This document shows, piece after piece, positions 50,314 through 60,189 of a DNA stretch of 64,000 nucleotides; the first letter of the stretch is position 1; every line of letters starts with the position of its first letter. The notes below the pieces were generated by a model. That model worked only from the letters and a program-made list of their open reading frames with translations, made no database searches and had not been told where the DNA came from. The translations under genes were made by a program, and so were the position numbers. The stretch is from assembly GCA_019634595.1 (NCBI GenBank), contig JAHCBC010000003.1:744001-808000 (forward strand), in the 5' to 3' direction. The DNA comes from Akkermansiaceae bacterium. Its GTDB lineage: Bacteria; Verrucomicrobiota; Verrucomicrobiia; Verrucomicrobiales; Akkermansiaceae.

Positions 50314-50344
50314 GCCCGGTATTATAATCTGGAAAAATGGACGC

Positions 50345-51115
50345 TCAAGAAGCATTTCCCGCCGCAAACCTGGTCGAGATACCCGTGCCGTCAACAATGG
50401 CAGCCAGCCGCTCCGGATGGCGGCCGTGGGCGATGTGGGTCTCGATCCCGGCCTCAACGGCGAATTTGACCGCGGAAAGCTTCGACGCCATGCCGCCCAT
50501 CGAGAAGCGGCCCTTGTCGTCGCGGACATGCCGGAAAACCCCGTCAATATCGGAAACTTCGGCGATCCGCTCGTTTGTCTCCGGATCGAGCAGACCATCC
50601 ACACTGGTGAGCAGGATCACCCGCTTCGCGCCGGCCAGCTTCGCCACCCGGACGGAAAGCATGTCATTGTCGCCGAACTTCAGCTCCTCCACCGCAACGG
50701 AGTCATTCTCGTTGATGATCGGCAGGATCATGGGCTCCACCAGCAGGCGGCGCAGGGTGTCCTTCACATAGCCCGCACGCTCCGGGGTCGCCAGATCCGC
50801 CGCGGTCAGCAGGACCTGGGCGATGGTGACATCGAAATTGGAAAACAGGCTGCTGTAGGTCTGCATCAGCCTCGCCTGCCCGACGGCGGCGCATGCCTGC
50901 CGGGTGGCGGTGTCCTTCGGATACTCGCTGAGGCCGAGGGCGGAAACGCCGGATCCCACCGCTCCCGAGGAGACGAACAGGCAACGGTGCCCGGCATGGA
51001 TGAGGCCGGAAATGGCCGCCACCAGATGCACCAGCGCGGCCCGGTCGAGCGTGCCATCATTGCTTTTCGTCAGCACGCCGGTTCCGGCTTTGATCACGGT
51101 GAGGTGGGGAATCAT
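50345..51115 (-). CDS. proB: Glutamate 5-kinase, kinase domain only
   Basis: 256 residues with the amino-acid kinase fold: TVIKAGTGVLTKSN, FVSSGAVGSGVSALG, QTYSSLFSNFDVTIAQVLLT, INENDSVAVEELKFGDND and GRFSMGGMASKLSAVKFAVE. It catalyses ATP-dependent phosphorylation of glutamate. The C-terminal PUA domain of enterobacterial ProB (about 367 aa) is absent; short forms exist elsewhere. ATG 51115 is chosen because the family begins there. Its substrate passes to ProA, encoded further downstream. Confidence 0.93.
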   Translation of the reverse strand: MIPHLTVIKAGTGVLTKSNDGTLDRAALVHLVAAISGLIHAGHRCLFVSSGAVGSGVSALGLSEYPKDTATRQACAAVGQARLMQTYSSLFSNFDVTIAQVLLTAADLATPERAGYVKDTLRRLLVEPMILPIINENDSVAVEELKFGDNDMLSVRVAKLAGAKRVILLTSVDGLLDPETNERIAEVSDIDGVFRHVRDDKGRFSMGGMASKLSAVKFAVEAGIETHIAHGRHPERLAAIVDGTGISTRFAAGNAS

Positions 51116-51245
51116 GGATGGCGGGCGGATTGGTGCGGGGCGCGGAGATAACCGGGAAAAGCTATCCAAGCCAGTGCAAATCACCGTCCCCTCCCCACCT
51201 CCGCGCAACTTCCCGCCAACCGCCACCGTATCTGCCGCCATCCTG

Positions 51246-52082
51246 ATGAAATCCATCCTCCTCCTGCTCGCCTCCGCCGCCTTCACCCTGGCCGCCGAAC
51301 CCGCCGCGCTCCCCCTCTGGCCGAACGGCGCCCCCGGCTCCGAAACCCGGAAGAACGAACCGGAGAAAGACGACGGCAAGGGCAACATCACCAACGTCCA
51401 CAATCCCTCCATCACCCCCTACCTCCCGGAGCCGTCCAAATCCACCGGAGTCGCCGTCATCATCTGTCCCGGCGGCGGCCACCAGAAGCTCTGCACCGGC
51501 CATGAAGGCTACGCGCTGGCGGAGTGGTTCCAGCAGCGGGGAATCGCCGCATTCGTTCTGAAATACCGCCTCTCCCGCGAGGAAGGCTCCACCTACACCC
51601 TGGAAGGCGACGCGATGAACGATACCCGCCGCGCCATCCGCACCATCCGCTCCCGCGCCGCGGAGTGGAACATCAAACCGGACCGCATCGGCATCCTCGG
51701 CTTTTCCGCAGGTGGGGAAGTCGCCGCCTACTCCGCGATGAAATCCGACCCGGGCGATGCATCATCGGCCGATCCGGTGGAAAAAGCATCCAGCCGCCCG
51801 GATTTCCAGGCGCTCATCTACCCGGGCAAGTCCGCCACCATGACCGCGGAAAAGGGCATGCCTCCCGTCTTCATCGCTTGTGGCTACGGCGACCGCCCGG
51901 ACATCGCCGAGGGCATGGCTTCGCTCTACCTGAAATACAAGGCCGCCGGGGTGAAAGCGGAGCTGCACATCTACTCGGAAGCCGGCCACGGCTTCGGCTA
52001 CCGCCCTGGAAAAACCGGAGCCGCCGCGAAGTGGCCGGAGCGCTTCACCGAGTGGCTGACGGACAGCGGATTCCTGAAGTGA
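51246..52082 (+). CDS. Exported alpha/beta hydrolase
   Basis: 278 residues with a signal peptide. The fold is shown by VAVIICPGGGHQKLCTGHEG (oxyanion region), the nucleophile Ser in ILGFSAGGEVAAY, and a late Asp/His pair in ACGYGDRPD and SEAGHGFGY. It resembles acetyl-xylan esterases and BD-FAE-type hydrolases. It is probably periplasmic and could act on acetylated plant sugars. Confidence 0.85.
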   Translation: MKSILLLLASAAFTLAAEPAALPLWPNGAPGSETRKNEPEKDDGKGNITNVHNPSITPYLPEPSKSTGVAVIICPGGGHQKLCTGHEGYALAEWFQQRGIAAFVLKYRLSREEGSTYTLEGDAMNDTRRAIRTIRSRAAEWNIKPDRIGILGFSAGGEVAAYSAMKSDPGDASSADPVEKASSRPDFQALIYPGKSATMTAEKGMPPVFIACGYGDRPDIAEGMASLYLKYKAAGVKAELHIYSEAGHGFGYRPGKTGAAAKWPERFTEWLTDSGFLK

Positions 52083-52135
52083 CAGGCTATGGAGGAACTC
52101 GCCGGACCCGGTAAAGGTCCGGCGATCTTGCAGGC

Positions 52136-53276
52136 TCAGTCCTCGTCACCGCCGCCGCCCTTCACGCGGACCTTGCCGCGGAGCTTGGCTTCGATGAACG
52201 CGTCGATGTCCCCGTCCATCACGTCCTGGATGTTGCCGGATTCCTCACCGGTGCGGAGGTCCAGCACCTTCTGGTAAGGCTGGAAGACGTAGGAACGGAT
52301 CTGGTTGCCCCAGGACACATCCCCCTTCTCCCCATAGGCCCGGTCGGACTCGGCCCGTTGCTTGTCCTCCTCGATGGTGTAGAGCTTCGACTTCAGGATC
52401 TCGAACGCCAGTTCGCGGTTCGCGCCCTGTGAGCGCGCCGCAGTCGAGCGGATGAGGATGCCCGTCGGAAGGTGGCGCAGAAGGACCGCCGTCTCCACCT
52501 TGTTGACGTTCTGGCCGCCCTTGCCGCCGGAACGGGTCGTGGTGATCTCAATGTCCTTGTCGAGGATCTCGATCTTGATCTCCTTCGAAACTTCCGGGTT
52601 CACGTCGATCGACGCGAACGAGGTGTGGCGCTTCGCCGCGGAATCGAACGGGGAGATGCGCACCAGACGGTGGACGCCCCGCTCGCTCTTGAGGAAGCCG
52701 TAGGCATAGTCGCCGGTGATCTTGATGGTCGCGGAGCGCAGGCCGGCCTCGTCGCCATCCTGCCAGTCGAGCGTCTCGACGGAGTAACCCTTCCGCTCCG
52801 CCCAGCGGGTGTACATGCGGTGCAGCATCTGGGCCCAGTCGCAGGCCTCCGTGCCGCCCGCACCGGCGGAAATCACCAGGTAGCAGGGCGAGATGTCGCT
52901 CGGCTGGTTCAGCAGCGTCAGCAGTTCGTATTCGCGGATGTCCTTTTCGAGGGTCTTTGCGTTTTCGATCGCTTCCTTCGCCATCTCGGCGTCGTCGAAT
53001 TCCTTCGCCAGCGAAATACCTTCGACGATGTCGTTCGAACGGCTCTCCAGCTTGAGGAAGGCCTCCAGCTTTTTTTTCAGTCCAGCGGCCTGGGCGCTGA
53101 TCGTTTTCGCCTTGTCCGCGTCATTCCAGAACTCCGGGGAGCCCATGGCTTCCTCCAGCGTGTTGATTTTGATTTCGAGGGCCGGGACGTCAAAGATACC
53201 TCCTGAGTTTCGAGAGGCGGCCTTTCAGGCCGTCCACATCGAGCGCCAGGAGGTCAGCGGTGGGAAGTGAGGACAT
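52136..53276 (-). CDS. prfB: Peptide chain release factor 2, made by programmed +1 frameshift
   Basis: The 336-residue frame from 53146 contains the class-I RF core: [20 protein letters not shown], the tRNA-mimic loop, and the peptidyl-tRNA hydrolysis GGQ in [17 protein letters not shown]. The true start is ATG 53276 in another frame: 28 codons run to an in-frame TGA at 53190-53192. A +1 slip there joins the frames, giving about 379 residues. RF2 recognises UGA/UAA. The 84-nt first part reads [20 protein letters not shown]. The slip at CTT TGA C behind AGGAGG is the standard autoregulatory control of RF2. Confidence 0.95.
53187..53204 (-). promoter_or_regulatory. prfB: RF2 programmed frameshift site
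   Basis: On the minus strand AGG AGG TAT CTT TGA C gives a Shine-Dalgarno-like AGGAGG, the slippery CTT and the in-frame stop TGA (53190-53192). The ribosome skips one base (53192) and reads GAC onwards. This is the classic RF2 site with the usual 3-nt spacing between AGGAGG and CTT. Confidence 0.95.
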
Positions 53277-53392
53277 TGCCCCGGGAAGAAATGCCATCCT
53301 TTCCTCCCACGCAAGCCGGAACGTCCCCGCCCCCCAACCAAAGGTTGAAACCCCGTGACTGCCGGCGGGAAATCTGTCATACGCACGATGCC

Positions 53393-55507
53393 ATGAAACC
53401 CAGCATGTTGTTCGTGATCATCCCCGCCGCCATCGGTCTCGGTTTCATGGCGGGGAGGAGGGATTCCGTGCCGGCTCCGGAGGCGGAGAAAAACACCCGT
53501 CCCGCCCGGGAGACGCGTCACTCCACCCGCACGCCGCGGACCGACCCCTTCGGCGGTCCTTCGTTCTCGGTCGATTCCCTGGAAGAAATCCGCCACCTCT
53601 TCAGATCCCAGCGGAACGAGGTGGCTTCCGCCCGGCTCACCCTCGCCATCGAGTCACTTCCGGCGGCGGAGATCCCCCGGATCATGGAACTGGTGCGCGA
53701 CGACTTCCGCAACAATCCGAACAGTTCCGACCAGAGCCGCTGGACGCTCATGTCAGCCCTGTTCGGCAAATGGACCGCGGCGGACCCATCCGCCGCGCTG
53801 GAGTTCGTCCAGTCCTGCAAACAACGCTCGTTCCGCAACTACGCGGCACGGGAGTGCTTTTCCAGCCTGGCCCAGGTGGATCCGGACCGTGCCTTGGGCG
53901 AGATGCGTGCCCTGCCGAAAGGTGAGATGCGTGAGAACGTCGCGCCGGGTGTCATCGCCGCGATCGGCAAGAAGGACCCGGTGGCGGCCTGCGACCTCCT
54001 GACGACCGAGCCTTCCCGCTCCGGCTGGGGGGATTATTACACCCGGGGGATCCTCAGCAACTGGGCGGAGAAAGACCCCGCCGCCGCAGCGGAGCGCCTC
54101 AGATCCCTGCCGGAAGAAATCGCGGGCGGATACTCCGCCGCCGGCGTCGCGGCCACCTGGGCGCGCTCCGATCCGGATTCCGCTCTCGGCTGGGCAAAGA
54201 CATTGAAAGGAGACCGGCGGACGGAAGCCTTCAAGGAAATCTATGCCTCCATCGGCAGGGAGGATCCCGCCGTGGCCTGGGAAAAACTGAAAGGGGAAGC
54301 GGGCCACCTGCGCGGAGCCATTTCCGGCAGGATCCTGGGCGTGGTGGCGGACGAGGATCCCGAAAAGGCCATGACCATGCTGAAATCCATGGCCGTTCCG
54401 TCCGAAAAGCGGATCGCCACCGGAGAGTTGCTGCAAAGTATGGGATGGTCGGAAACCCGGCTTGCTTTCGATCTTCTGGATCAGGTGGACAACGCCACCA
54501 CCCGCCGGGAGCAGTTGGGCAATCTGATGTATTACGCCGCTTGGTCCTCCTCGGATCTCCTGAAGGAGCAGACCGCAAAGATGGGGGAACGGGACAAGCT
54601 GGAAACTTCTCCCCAGGTGCTCCGTGGGCTGGTGAAAAGCTCCCCCAAGGCAGCGGAGGAATACTTCCTCTCCCTCCCTGAGTCACAGCGTACTCCGCAA
54701 TCCCTGCAGAACATGATGGGCGAATATGCCTCGAAGGACAGCAAGGCCGCCCTGGACTTCGCTGTCAGTCTGACCAACCCCCAGGAGCAGAACGCCGCCT
54801 TCAGCGGGCTGTTCGGCAAATGGGGCAGGGAAGATCCCGAGTCCGCGGCGGAAGGTTTGAAGAAACTCGCTCCCGGCGAAGGTCGCCTGGCAGCGCTCAA
54901 CAGCATCGCCACATCCTGGGCACGCAGCGATCCGGAGTCGGCCCACCAATGGGCGGAAAGTCTCTCCGGCGCGGAGCGGGTCCGCGCGCTATCCTCCATC
55001 CTCCCCGCACTCTCAAAAGACGATCCCCTCTCCGCCAGCAGGCAGCTCACCAGCCTGCTGGCCGCACCGCCGGATGGCATGGCGAAGAATCTCGCCACTT
55101 CCGCCAGCGGCCTCGCCGCCACCTGGGCCATGGATGATCCCAGCGCGGCGGCGACCTGGGCCACCGCCCTTCCCGCCGGCCAGTGGCGTGACGACGGCAT
55201 CGGCGCGGTGGCCACCTCCTGGACCCAATATGATGCGGTGGGTGCCTCACAGTGGATCTCCACCCTCCCCACCGGTTTCTCCCGGGATGCGGCGGTGAAG
55301 CCGTTGGTGCAACAGGTGCGCCAGACGGATCCGGCCACCGCTTTCACCTGGGCAGCCTCCATTTCAGACCCGCAGGACCGCACGATCCAGATGGGGGAAA
55401 CCCTGAAATCCTGGAGAGCCAGCAACCTCGCGGCAGCACGGGCCGCCCTCGATGCAGCCGCCCTGTCCGATGCGGAGCGGACCAAGCTCCAGAAAGAGGT
55501 GGAGTGA
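53393..55507 (+). CDS. Exported DP/W tandem-repeat protein
   Basis: 704 residues. A short hydrophobic N-terminus (FVIIPAAIGLGFMA) is followed by a body of about 20 tandem repeats of roughly 30 residues. The unit is W-x-x-x-D-P-x-x-A-x-x-x-A, seen in WTAADPSAALEFV, WAEKDPAAAAERL, WARSDPDSALGWA, WGREDPESAAEGL and WAMDDPSAAATWA. The pattern suggests a superhelical alpha-solenoid like HEAT repeats. Such proteins occur in Luteolibacter-like genomes. Function unknown; a binding scaffold in the periplasm is likely. Confidence 0.75.
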   Translation: MKPSMLFVIIPAAIGLGFMAGRRDSVPAPEAEKNTRPARETRHSTRTPRTDPFGGPSFSVDSLEEIRHLFRSQRNEVASARLTLAIESLPAAEIPRIMELVRDDFRNNPNSSDQSRWTLMSALFGKWTAADPSAALEFVQSCKQRSFRNYAARECFSSLAQVDPDRALGEMRALPKGEMRENVAPGVIAAIGKKDPVAACDLLTTEPSRSGWGDYYTRGILSNWAEKDPAAAAERLRSLPEEIAGGYSAAGVAATWARSDPDSALGWAKTLKGDRRTEAFKEIYASIGREDPAVAWEKLKGEAGHLRGAISGRILGVVADEDPEKAMTMLKSMAVPSEKRIATGELLQSMGWSETRLAFDLLDQVDNATTRREQLGNLMYYAAWSSSDLLKEQTAKMGERDKLETSPQVLRGLVKSSPKAAEEYFLSLPESQRTPQSLQNMMGEYASKDSKAALDFAVSLTNPQEQNAAFSGLFGKWGREDPESAAEGLKKLAPGEGRLAALNSIATSWARSDPESAHQWAESLSGAERVRALSSILPALSKDDPLSASRQLTSLLAAPPDGMAKNLATSASGLAATWAMDDPSAAATWATALPAGQWRDDGIGAVATSWTQYDAVGASQWISTLPTGFSRDAAVKPLVQQVRQTDPATAFTWAASISDPQDRTIQMGETLKSWRASNLAAARAALDAAALSDAERTKLQKEVE

Positions 55508-55509
55508 CG

Positions 55510-56289
55510 TCACGCGCCCCTGACGGAGATCTTCCCTCCCTTGAGCCACGTCCGGATCACCCCCACATCCCCGGAGAAATTCCCCAGCATCCGCCAGTTC
55601 GACTTGCGGAGAACGTGGGCGTCCTCCCGACCTTCATCCACCACGCACCACGGCGCGGAGCCGGACGAATGGATGAACCGGAAGCCGTCGCTTTCCACCA
55701 GCAGGAACGCCACGTGGGTATCCAGGCCGACCACGTAGATCCCCCTCGGGATGCGGGAAAGTCCGTCGGCAAACGCATCATACTCCTCCCCCACCGTCAG
55801 CGAACATGCTTCCCTCTTCAGAAAGGTCTGCAGGATGTTCCCCGACGGTTGCTGCGCCAGCTTGTAGCGGTCCACCTGGAATCCTGCGTCCCTCAGGACC
55901 GTGGAGATGAAATAACCGCAGGCGATCTTCCCTTTGCCGGGACCGTCGGCGGTCCCGTGGAAATCCCACGGCGTGCCCAGCCAGCAACGCATCATCGCGG
56001 GGAGCGCCTCCTCCAGCACCATCCGGGCGTCATGCTCCACCGCCTGCCGTTCCGCCGCCGTCTTCGACTTGGAGTAACGGTCCGCCAGATCCTCACGCCA
56101 CCGCTGCAGCTCGTCCATGAGGACGGCATAGGATCGCGGGTCCGGTACAGGGCGGGGCGGACCGCCCATCTCCACCGGCGTGACGGCGTGATGCCACCAC
56201 ATCCCGAGTTCCTGCCGGAAAAACCAGCCGGCCCCACCTGCCGCCCCCATGACGGAGACAGCGACCAGAATGACAGCCCAACGGCGCAC
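55510..56289 (-). CDS. Membrane-anchored NlpC/P60-like cysteine peptidase candidate
   Basis: 259 residues from GTG 56289, chosen because a transmembrane helix follows at once (AVILVAVSVMGAAGGAGWFF). The catalytic pattern resembles NlpC/P60: GTPWDFHGT, Cys in IACGYFISTVLRDAGFQ, and His in LDTHVAFLLVESDG. It would hydrolyse peptide or cell-wall bonds outside the cytoplasm. Domain assignment is by motif only, so moderate. It is convergent with the repeat protein gene. Confidence 0.6.
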   Translation of the reverse strand: MRRWAVILVAVSVMGAAGGAGWFFRQELGMWWHHAVTPVEMGGPPRPVPDPRSYAVLMDELQRWREDLADRYSKSKTAAERQAVEHDARMVLEEALPAMMRCWLGTPWDFHGTADGPGKGKIACGYFISTVLRDAGFQVDRYKLAQQPSGNILQTFLKREACSLTVGEEYDAFADGLSRIPRGIYVVGLDTHVAFLLVESDGFRFIHSSGSAPWCVVDEGREDAHVLRKSNWRMLGNFSGDVGVIRTWLKGGKISVRGA

Positions 56290-56422
56290 AATCCGGATCC
56301 TAAGCGGTTCCCCTCCCACCGCAAGCAACCAATCGGAGACGCGTCGCCGGGAATTTTATTCATCCCGGATTCCGTTGGCTCTCCCCTTGCCATCCACCGC
56401 CCGACCCGGAGATTCTTCCGCC

Positions 56423-57049
56423 ATGACGAAGCAGCAACGTGCGGACCATGTCAGGAAGCGGCTGGAGGAACTGTATCCTGAAACCCCGATCCCGCTCGAC
56501 CACAAGGATCCCTTCACCCTTCTGGTGGCGGTGCTGCTTTCCGCCCAATGCACGGATGTGCGCGTGAACCAGATCACTCCGGCACTCTTCGCGCGCGCGG
56601 ACAACCCACAGGACATGATGCACGTCCCGGTCGATGAAATCCGCGACATCATCCGGCCCTGCGGGCTCTCCCCGGCGAAGTCCGCCGCGATCTCCAACCT
56701 CTCCCGGATCCTCGTCGAGAAACACGGAGGGCAGGTCCCCGCCAGCTTCGGAGATCTGGAGGAACTCCCCGGCGTCGGCCACAAGACCGCCTCCGTCGTG
56801 ATGGCCCAGGCTTTCGGCGTCCCGGCATTCCCCGTCGATACCCACATCCACCGCCTGGCCACCCGGTGGAAGCTCACATCAGGAAAGAACGTCGTCCAGA
56901 CGGAACGGGACCTCAAGAAGCTCTTCCCCCGGGATTCCTGGAACAAGCTCCACCTCCAGATCATCTTCTACGGCCGGGAATACTGTACCGCCCGTGGCTG
57001 CAACGGAAAAACCTGCCCTCTCTGTAGGGAGGTTTTCGCGAAAACTTGA
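56423..57049 (+). CDS. nth: Endonuclease III
   Basis: 208 residues. The helix-hairpin-helix LPGVGHKTASVVM holds the catalytic Lys, and FPVDTHIHRLATRW the catalytic Asp. It removes oxidised pyrimidines from DNA and nicks abasic sites. The C-terminal Cys cluster reads CTARGCNGKTCPLC, i.e. spacing 4-4-2 rather than the usual 6-2-5 of Nth. ATG 56423 is the natural start. It is followed by a lactonase-like gene. Confidence 0.9.
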   Translation: MTKQQRADHVRKRLEELYPETPIPLDHKDPFTLLVAVLLSAQCTDVRVNQITPALFARADNPQDMMHVPVDEIRDIIRPCGLSPAKSAAISNLSRILVEKHGGQVPASFGDLEELPGVGHKTASVVMAQAFGVPAFPVDTHIHRLATRWKLTSGKNVVQTERDLKKLFPRDSWNKLHLQIIFYGREYCTARGCNGKTCPLCREVFAKT

Positions 57050-57090
57050 ACCTTTCCCCCGCGCAATCCCTCGCCCATCTTCCCCACATC

Positions 57091-58050
57091 ATGAAAGCCC
57101 ACCTCCTCCTTTCCTTCTCCCTCATTTCGTCCGTATTCGCCCAGGACCCATCGGTCGAAAAACTGGACCCCGCCCTCGACGCGCTCATCGCCCCGGGCAC
57201 AAAGATCGAAGTCGTCACCGAAGGGTTCCGCTGGACCGAGGGTCCCGTCTGGAATGCGGAGACGAACGAACTGCTCTTCTCCGACATCCCCAACAATGTG
57301 ATCCATTCCTGGTCCGATGAAAAGGGACTGCGGGTCTTCATGAAACCTTCCGGCTACACCGGCGTTTCCGACTACGGCAAGGAGGCAGGTTCCAATGGAC
57401 TCACCTTTGACAAATACGGACGCCTCTTCCTGGCGGAGCACGGCGACCGGAGAATTTCCGTCCTCATGAAGGACGGAGGGAAGATGACCGTCGCGGATCG
57501 CTTCGAAGGCAGGCGGCTGAACAGCCCAAATGACCTGGTGATCCACTCCAGCGGCGCGGTCTATTTCACCGACCCCATCTACGGCCTCCCGAAAGGTGAG
57601 CGGGACATGGCGCGGGAGCTCCCCTACTGCGGGGTCTTCCGCACCACCTTCGACGGAAAGATCACGCTGATCTCAAAGGATCTCGAGCGGCCCAACGGCA
57701 TCGCCCTGTCCCACGATGAGAAAACCCTCTTCGTGGCCAACTCCCACAAGGGCAAGTTCAACGTCTACAGTTTCCCCCTGAACGAAGACGGCAGCGCCGG
57801 GGAGATGACGTTGTTCTTCGATGCCAACAAGCTCGAAGGCAAAGGCTCCACCGACGGTCTCAAGACGGACGCCGCGGGCAACATCTGGACCACCGGACCG
57901 GGCGGCCTGCTCATCGTTTCGAAAGAGGGCAAGCTCCTCGGCCGCGTCCTCACTCATCAACCCACCGCGAACGTCGCGTTCGGAGGCAAGGACGGCAAAA
58001 CGGTCTTCCTCACCGCGAACGACCGCATCATGCGCTTTCAGAGGAAGTAA
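57091..58050 (+). CDS. Exported SMP-30/gluconolactonase-family protein
   Basis: 319 residues with a signal peptide (HLLLSFSLISSVFA). The beta-propeller motifs are EGFRWTEGPVWNAETNELLF, GSNGLTFDKYGRLFLAEHGD, SPNDLVIHSSGAVYFTDPIY and LERPNGIALSHDEKTLFVAN, which hold the metal ligands of SMP-30 lactonases. It probably hydrolyses sugar lactones in the periplasm. The next gene is 190 nt away, across an IS66 insertion. Confidence 0.88.
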   Translation: MKAHLLLSFSLISSVFAQDPSVEKLDPALDALIAPGTKIEVVTEGFRWTEGPVWNAETNELLFSDIPNNVIHSWSDEKGLRVFMKPSGYTGVSDYGKEAGSNGLTFDKYGRLFLAEHGDRRISVLMKDGGKMTVADRFEGRRLNSPNDLVIHSSGAVYFTDPIYGLPKGERDMARELPYCGVFRTTFDGKITLISKDLERPNGIALSHDEKTLFVANSHKGKFNVYSFPLNEDGSAGEMTLFFDANKLEGKGSTDGLKTDAAGNIWTTGPGGLLIVSKEGKLLGRVLTHQPTANVAFGGKDGKTVFLTANDRIMRFQRK

Positions 58051-58234
58051 GGCGCGGCGCACGGGTGATTTTCCATGCCCCTGCCCTCTCTGATCGCCTG
58101 AAACCAAAGCCACCTCATTTCGGAAGCTCCATCCGGAATCTGAAAAGAATTACCACAATCGGAGCGCAGCGAAGATGGGCGAACCTGCTTCGGAAGACTG
58201 AGCCAAATTACACGGATTATTAGAGCGTTTTGCT

Positions 58235-58242
58235 TTTTAGTG
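58235..58242. repeat. IS66 target-site duplication, left copy
   Basis: TTTTAGTG at 58235-58242 matches TTTTAGTG at 60636-60643 exactly, flanking the element. Eight bases is the length IS66 elements duplicate. Confidence 0.9.
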
Positions 58243-58273
58243 GTAAGCGCTCCTTGCAGCCCCAGTTGAGAGT

Positions 58274-59790
58274 TCAGGCCATGTGGTTCAGGATGGCCGG
58301 TTCTCCTGCGGGCTTCCAGTTCCGGGGCAGAAGAAGATCAATCTCCAAATTCTTCATCGCGGGCAGGCGTTCCAGCACATCCCGCAGGTAGGCATAGGGT
58401 TCGTGACCGTGCCGTTTACGCGCTTTCGAGCAACGTGTAGAGGATCGCTGGTCTGCCCGGTAACTTCGCCTCCACGAAGAGCCAGTTCTTCTTGCCCACC
58501 GCTGTCGGACGGATGGCGTTCTCCGTCAGGTTGGTATCGATCTCGACCTCCCCCGTGGATGAGGTAGGTTACAAGCTTCGGCCAAAGCGTCAGAGTGTAG
58601 TCGATGGCACGGCCCAGCGGGCTTTTCGGCAAAACCGATACATCCGAACGGAGCCGGAGGAATCCTCCCGCAGGCGTTCGATGACGGGTTGGCTGTCCCG
58701 CTGGCGGATGAGCGTGCGCTGTTCCGGTCAGCACAGCTCTGGCTGCGGATCCTTCTCGACGAGGTAAAGAGCCGGGCGATGGCCCTGAGCGGTCCGGCAG
58801 CGGAGTGCTGTCCGGTTTGCCGGGGCTTCGTGGAATTTCCTCTCACATGCGCCCAGCAGGCGGCCTGCTGGATGCCAGGATGCTTCGCGGCGTGGACGTT
58901 GTAGGCACGGTAGCCATCGCTCTGGAGGATGCCCCGGAAGCCGCCAGATCATCAGGCAGGCGCTGCCACGGCTGGCATGCCATTGGTGGAGGACATCTCC
59001 ACCGCCGGGGCAGTGCAAGGGTCCAGAGGTAGCCCTGGCCCTGTTTGCCGGTGCCGGGGGCGGGTATTTGACGGAGTCTCGTCCGGCGCGGAGGTGCTTC
59101 CAGCCATGCAAGTCCCCGATGGATGTGCTGGTAGAGCGGTTGGAGCCAGAGGCGGCGAGCTCCGCCCAGCGGCTGCAAGGTGTTGCGGCGATGGGGACGC
59201 CGTGGCGGCTGGCGAGGATCTTCTGCCGGTAAGGCAGATGGTCGCAGTATTTGGAGACGGGGTGTGGGCGATGAGCGCGGGAGTGGCGCTCATGCATCCC
59301 TGCAGCCGTGGCGGAAGCGCCGCGGTGACGGAGCAGCGTCACGATCCGCCACGCGGACGAGACAAGGGCGCACGAGCCGGTGGATGAAGATCTTCCCGGG
59401 CTGGTAGTCGGAGAGCCGGTCGCTGTGTTCCTCGCCGATCCTGCGCGAGGCATCCGGACAGGCTTTGACTGGCTCGGGCAGAAGCACTTCATCGACACGA
59501 TGGGAAGGTGGTCGAGGCGCTGCCGCCTCGGCTTGCAGGCAGGCGGATGCAGGGTTTGCGGCGCTTGATGCGGCGCTCCTCCGGTGCGCCCGCGTCGGGG
59601 GAGAGGGCCATTTTCTCCCGGCGGCGTGCCTTCTTCGCCGCCCAACAGGAGTTCGAGCTGGGCGGGATCAGGCGTCTGCTGCTGCCGAGGATTTCCGCAA
59701 TGCAGGTCAGGCTTGCGGCACTGCGAGTTCGTTCTCGCGCTCCAGATGGGCGATGCGGTCCAGCAGCTGTTGTTCGCGTTCGGGCGTCAT
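58274..59790 (-). pseudogene. tnpC: IS66 transposase TnpC, frameshifted
   Basis: The N-terminus is intact from ATG 59790 (MTPEREQQLLDRIAHLEREN). The C-terminus ends RNWKPAGEPAILNHMA before the stop at 58274-58276. Between them the reading frame jumps several times. Conserved pieces lie in different frames, among them AIDYTLTLWPKLVTYL, IDTNLT-like and AILYTLL-like. The 1517-nt span is not a multiple of three. Confidence 0.85.
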
Positions 59791-59805
59791 CCTGATGACC
59801 ATGAG

Positions 59806-60185
59806 CTACGATGAATGGCGTAGTGATGGCAAGGATGGATCACCCCGTTCATACCACGGACGCATGCTCGCACCCTTCAGGTCGATGCCATCGGTGAGCA
59901 TGGCCAGCACTTCCGGGGCGAGCGGAGCTGTCTGTCCTTCCCCGGAGGCTCAGCCCGGGAGAAGGTGCCTTTTTCCAGAAACGTTTGGCGTGGACCCACA
60001 GACCGGTGCCATCCCAGTGAAGCAACTTGATGAGGGTGCTTTGTTGGTGAAGGCGAAGACCGCACCTCGCGCAGATCCTCGCCCAGATGGGTGACGACCA
60101 GTGCATGGAAGCTGTCGAAGCTCTTGCGCATGTCGCAGGGTTCCAGCGCGAGAACATGCTGCGAGGCTGCGGAGAGCGTCAGCAT
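59806..60185 (-). pseudogene. tnpB: IS66 TnpB, frameshifted
   Basis: ATG 60185 starts MLTLSAASQHVLALEPCDMR and KSFDSFHALVVTHLGEDLRE, the IS66 TnpB pattern, and the end reads LKGASMRPWYERGD in another frame. The 380-nt span is not a multiple of three. TnpB is needed for transposition but its activity is unknown. Confidence 0.8.
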
Positions 60186-60189
60186 GGGC

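Noticed and set aside
50345..51415. Longer proB frame up to 51415
   Set aside because: The extra part has no resemblance to ProB and overlaps the promoter of the divergent hydrolase; start at 51115 fits the family.
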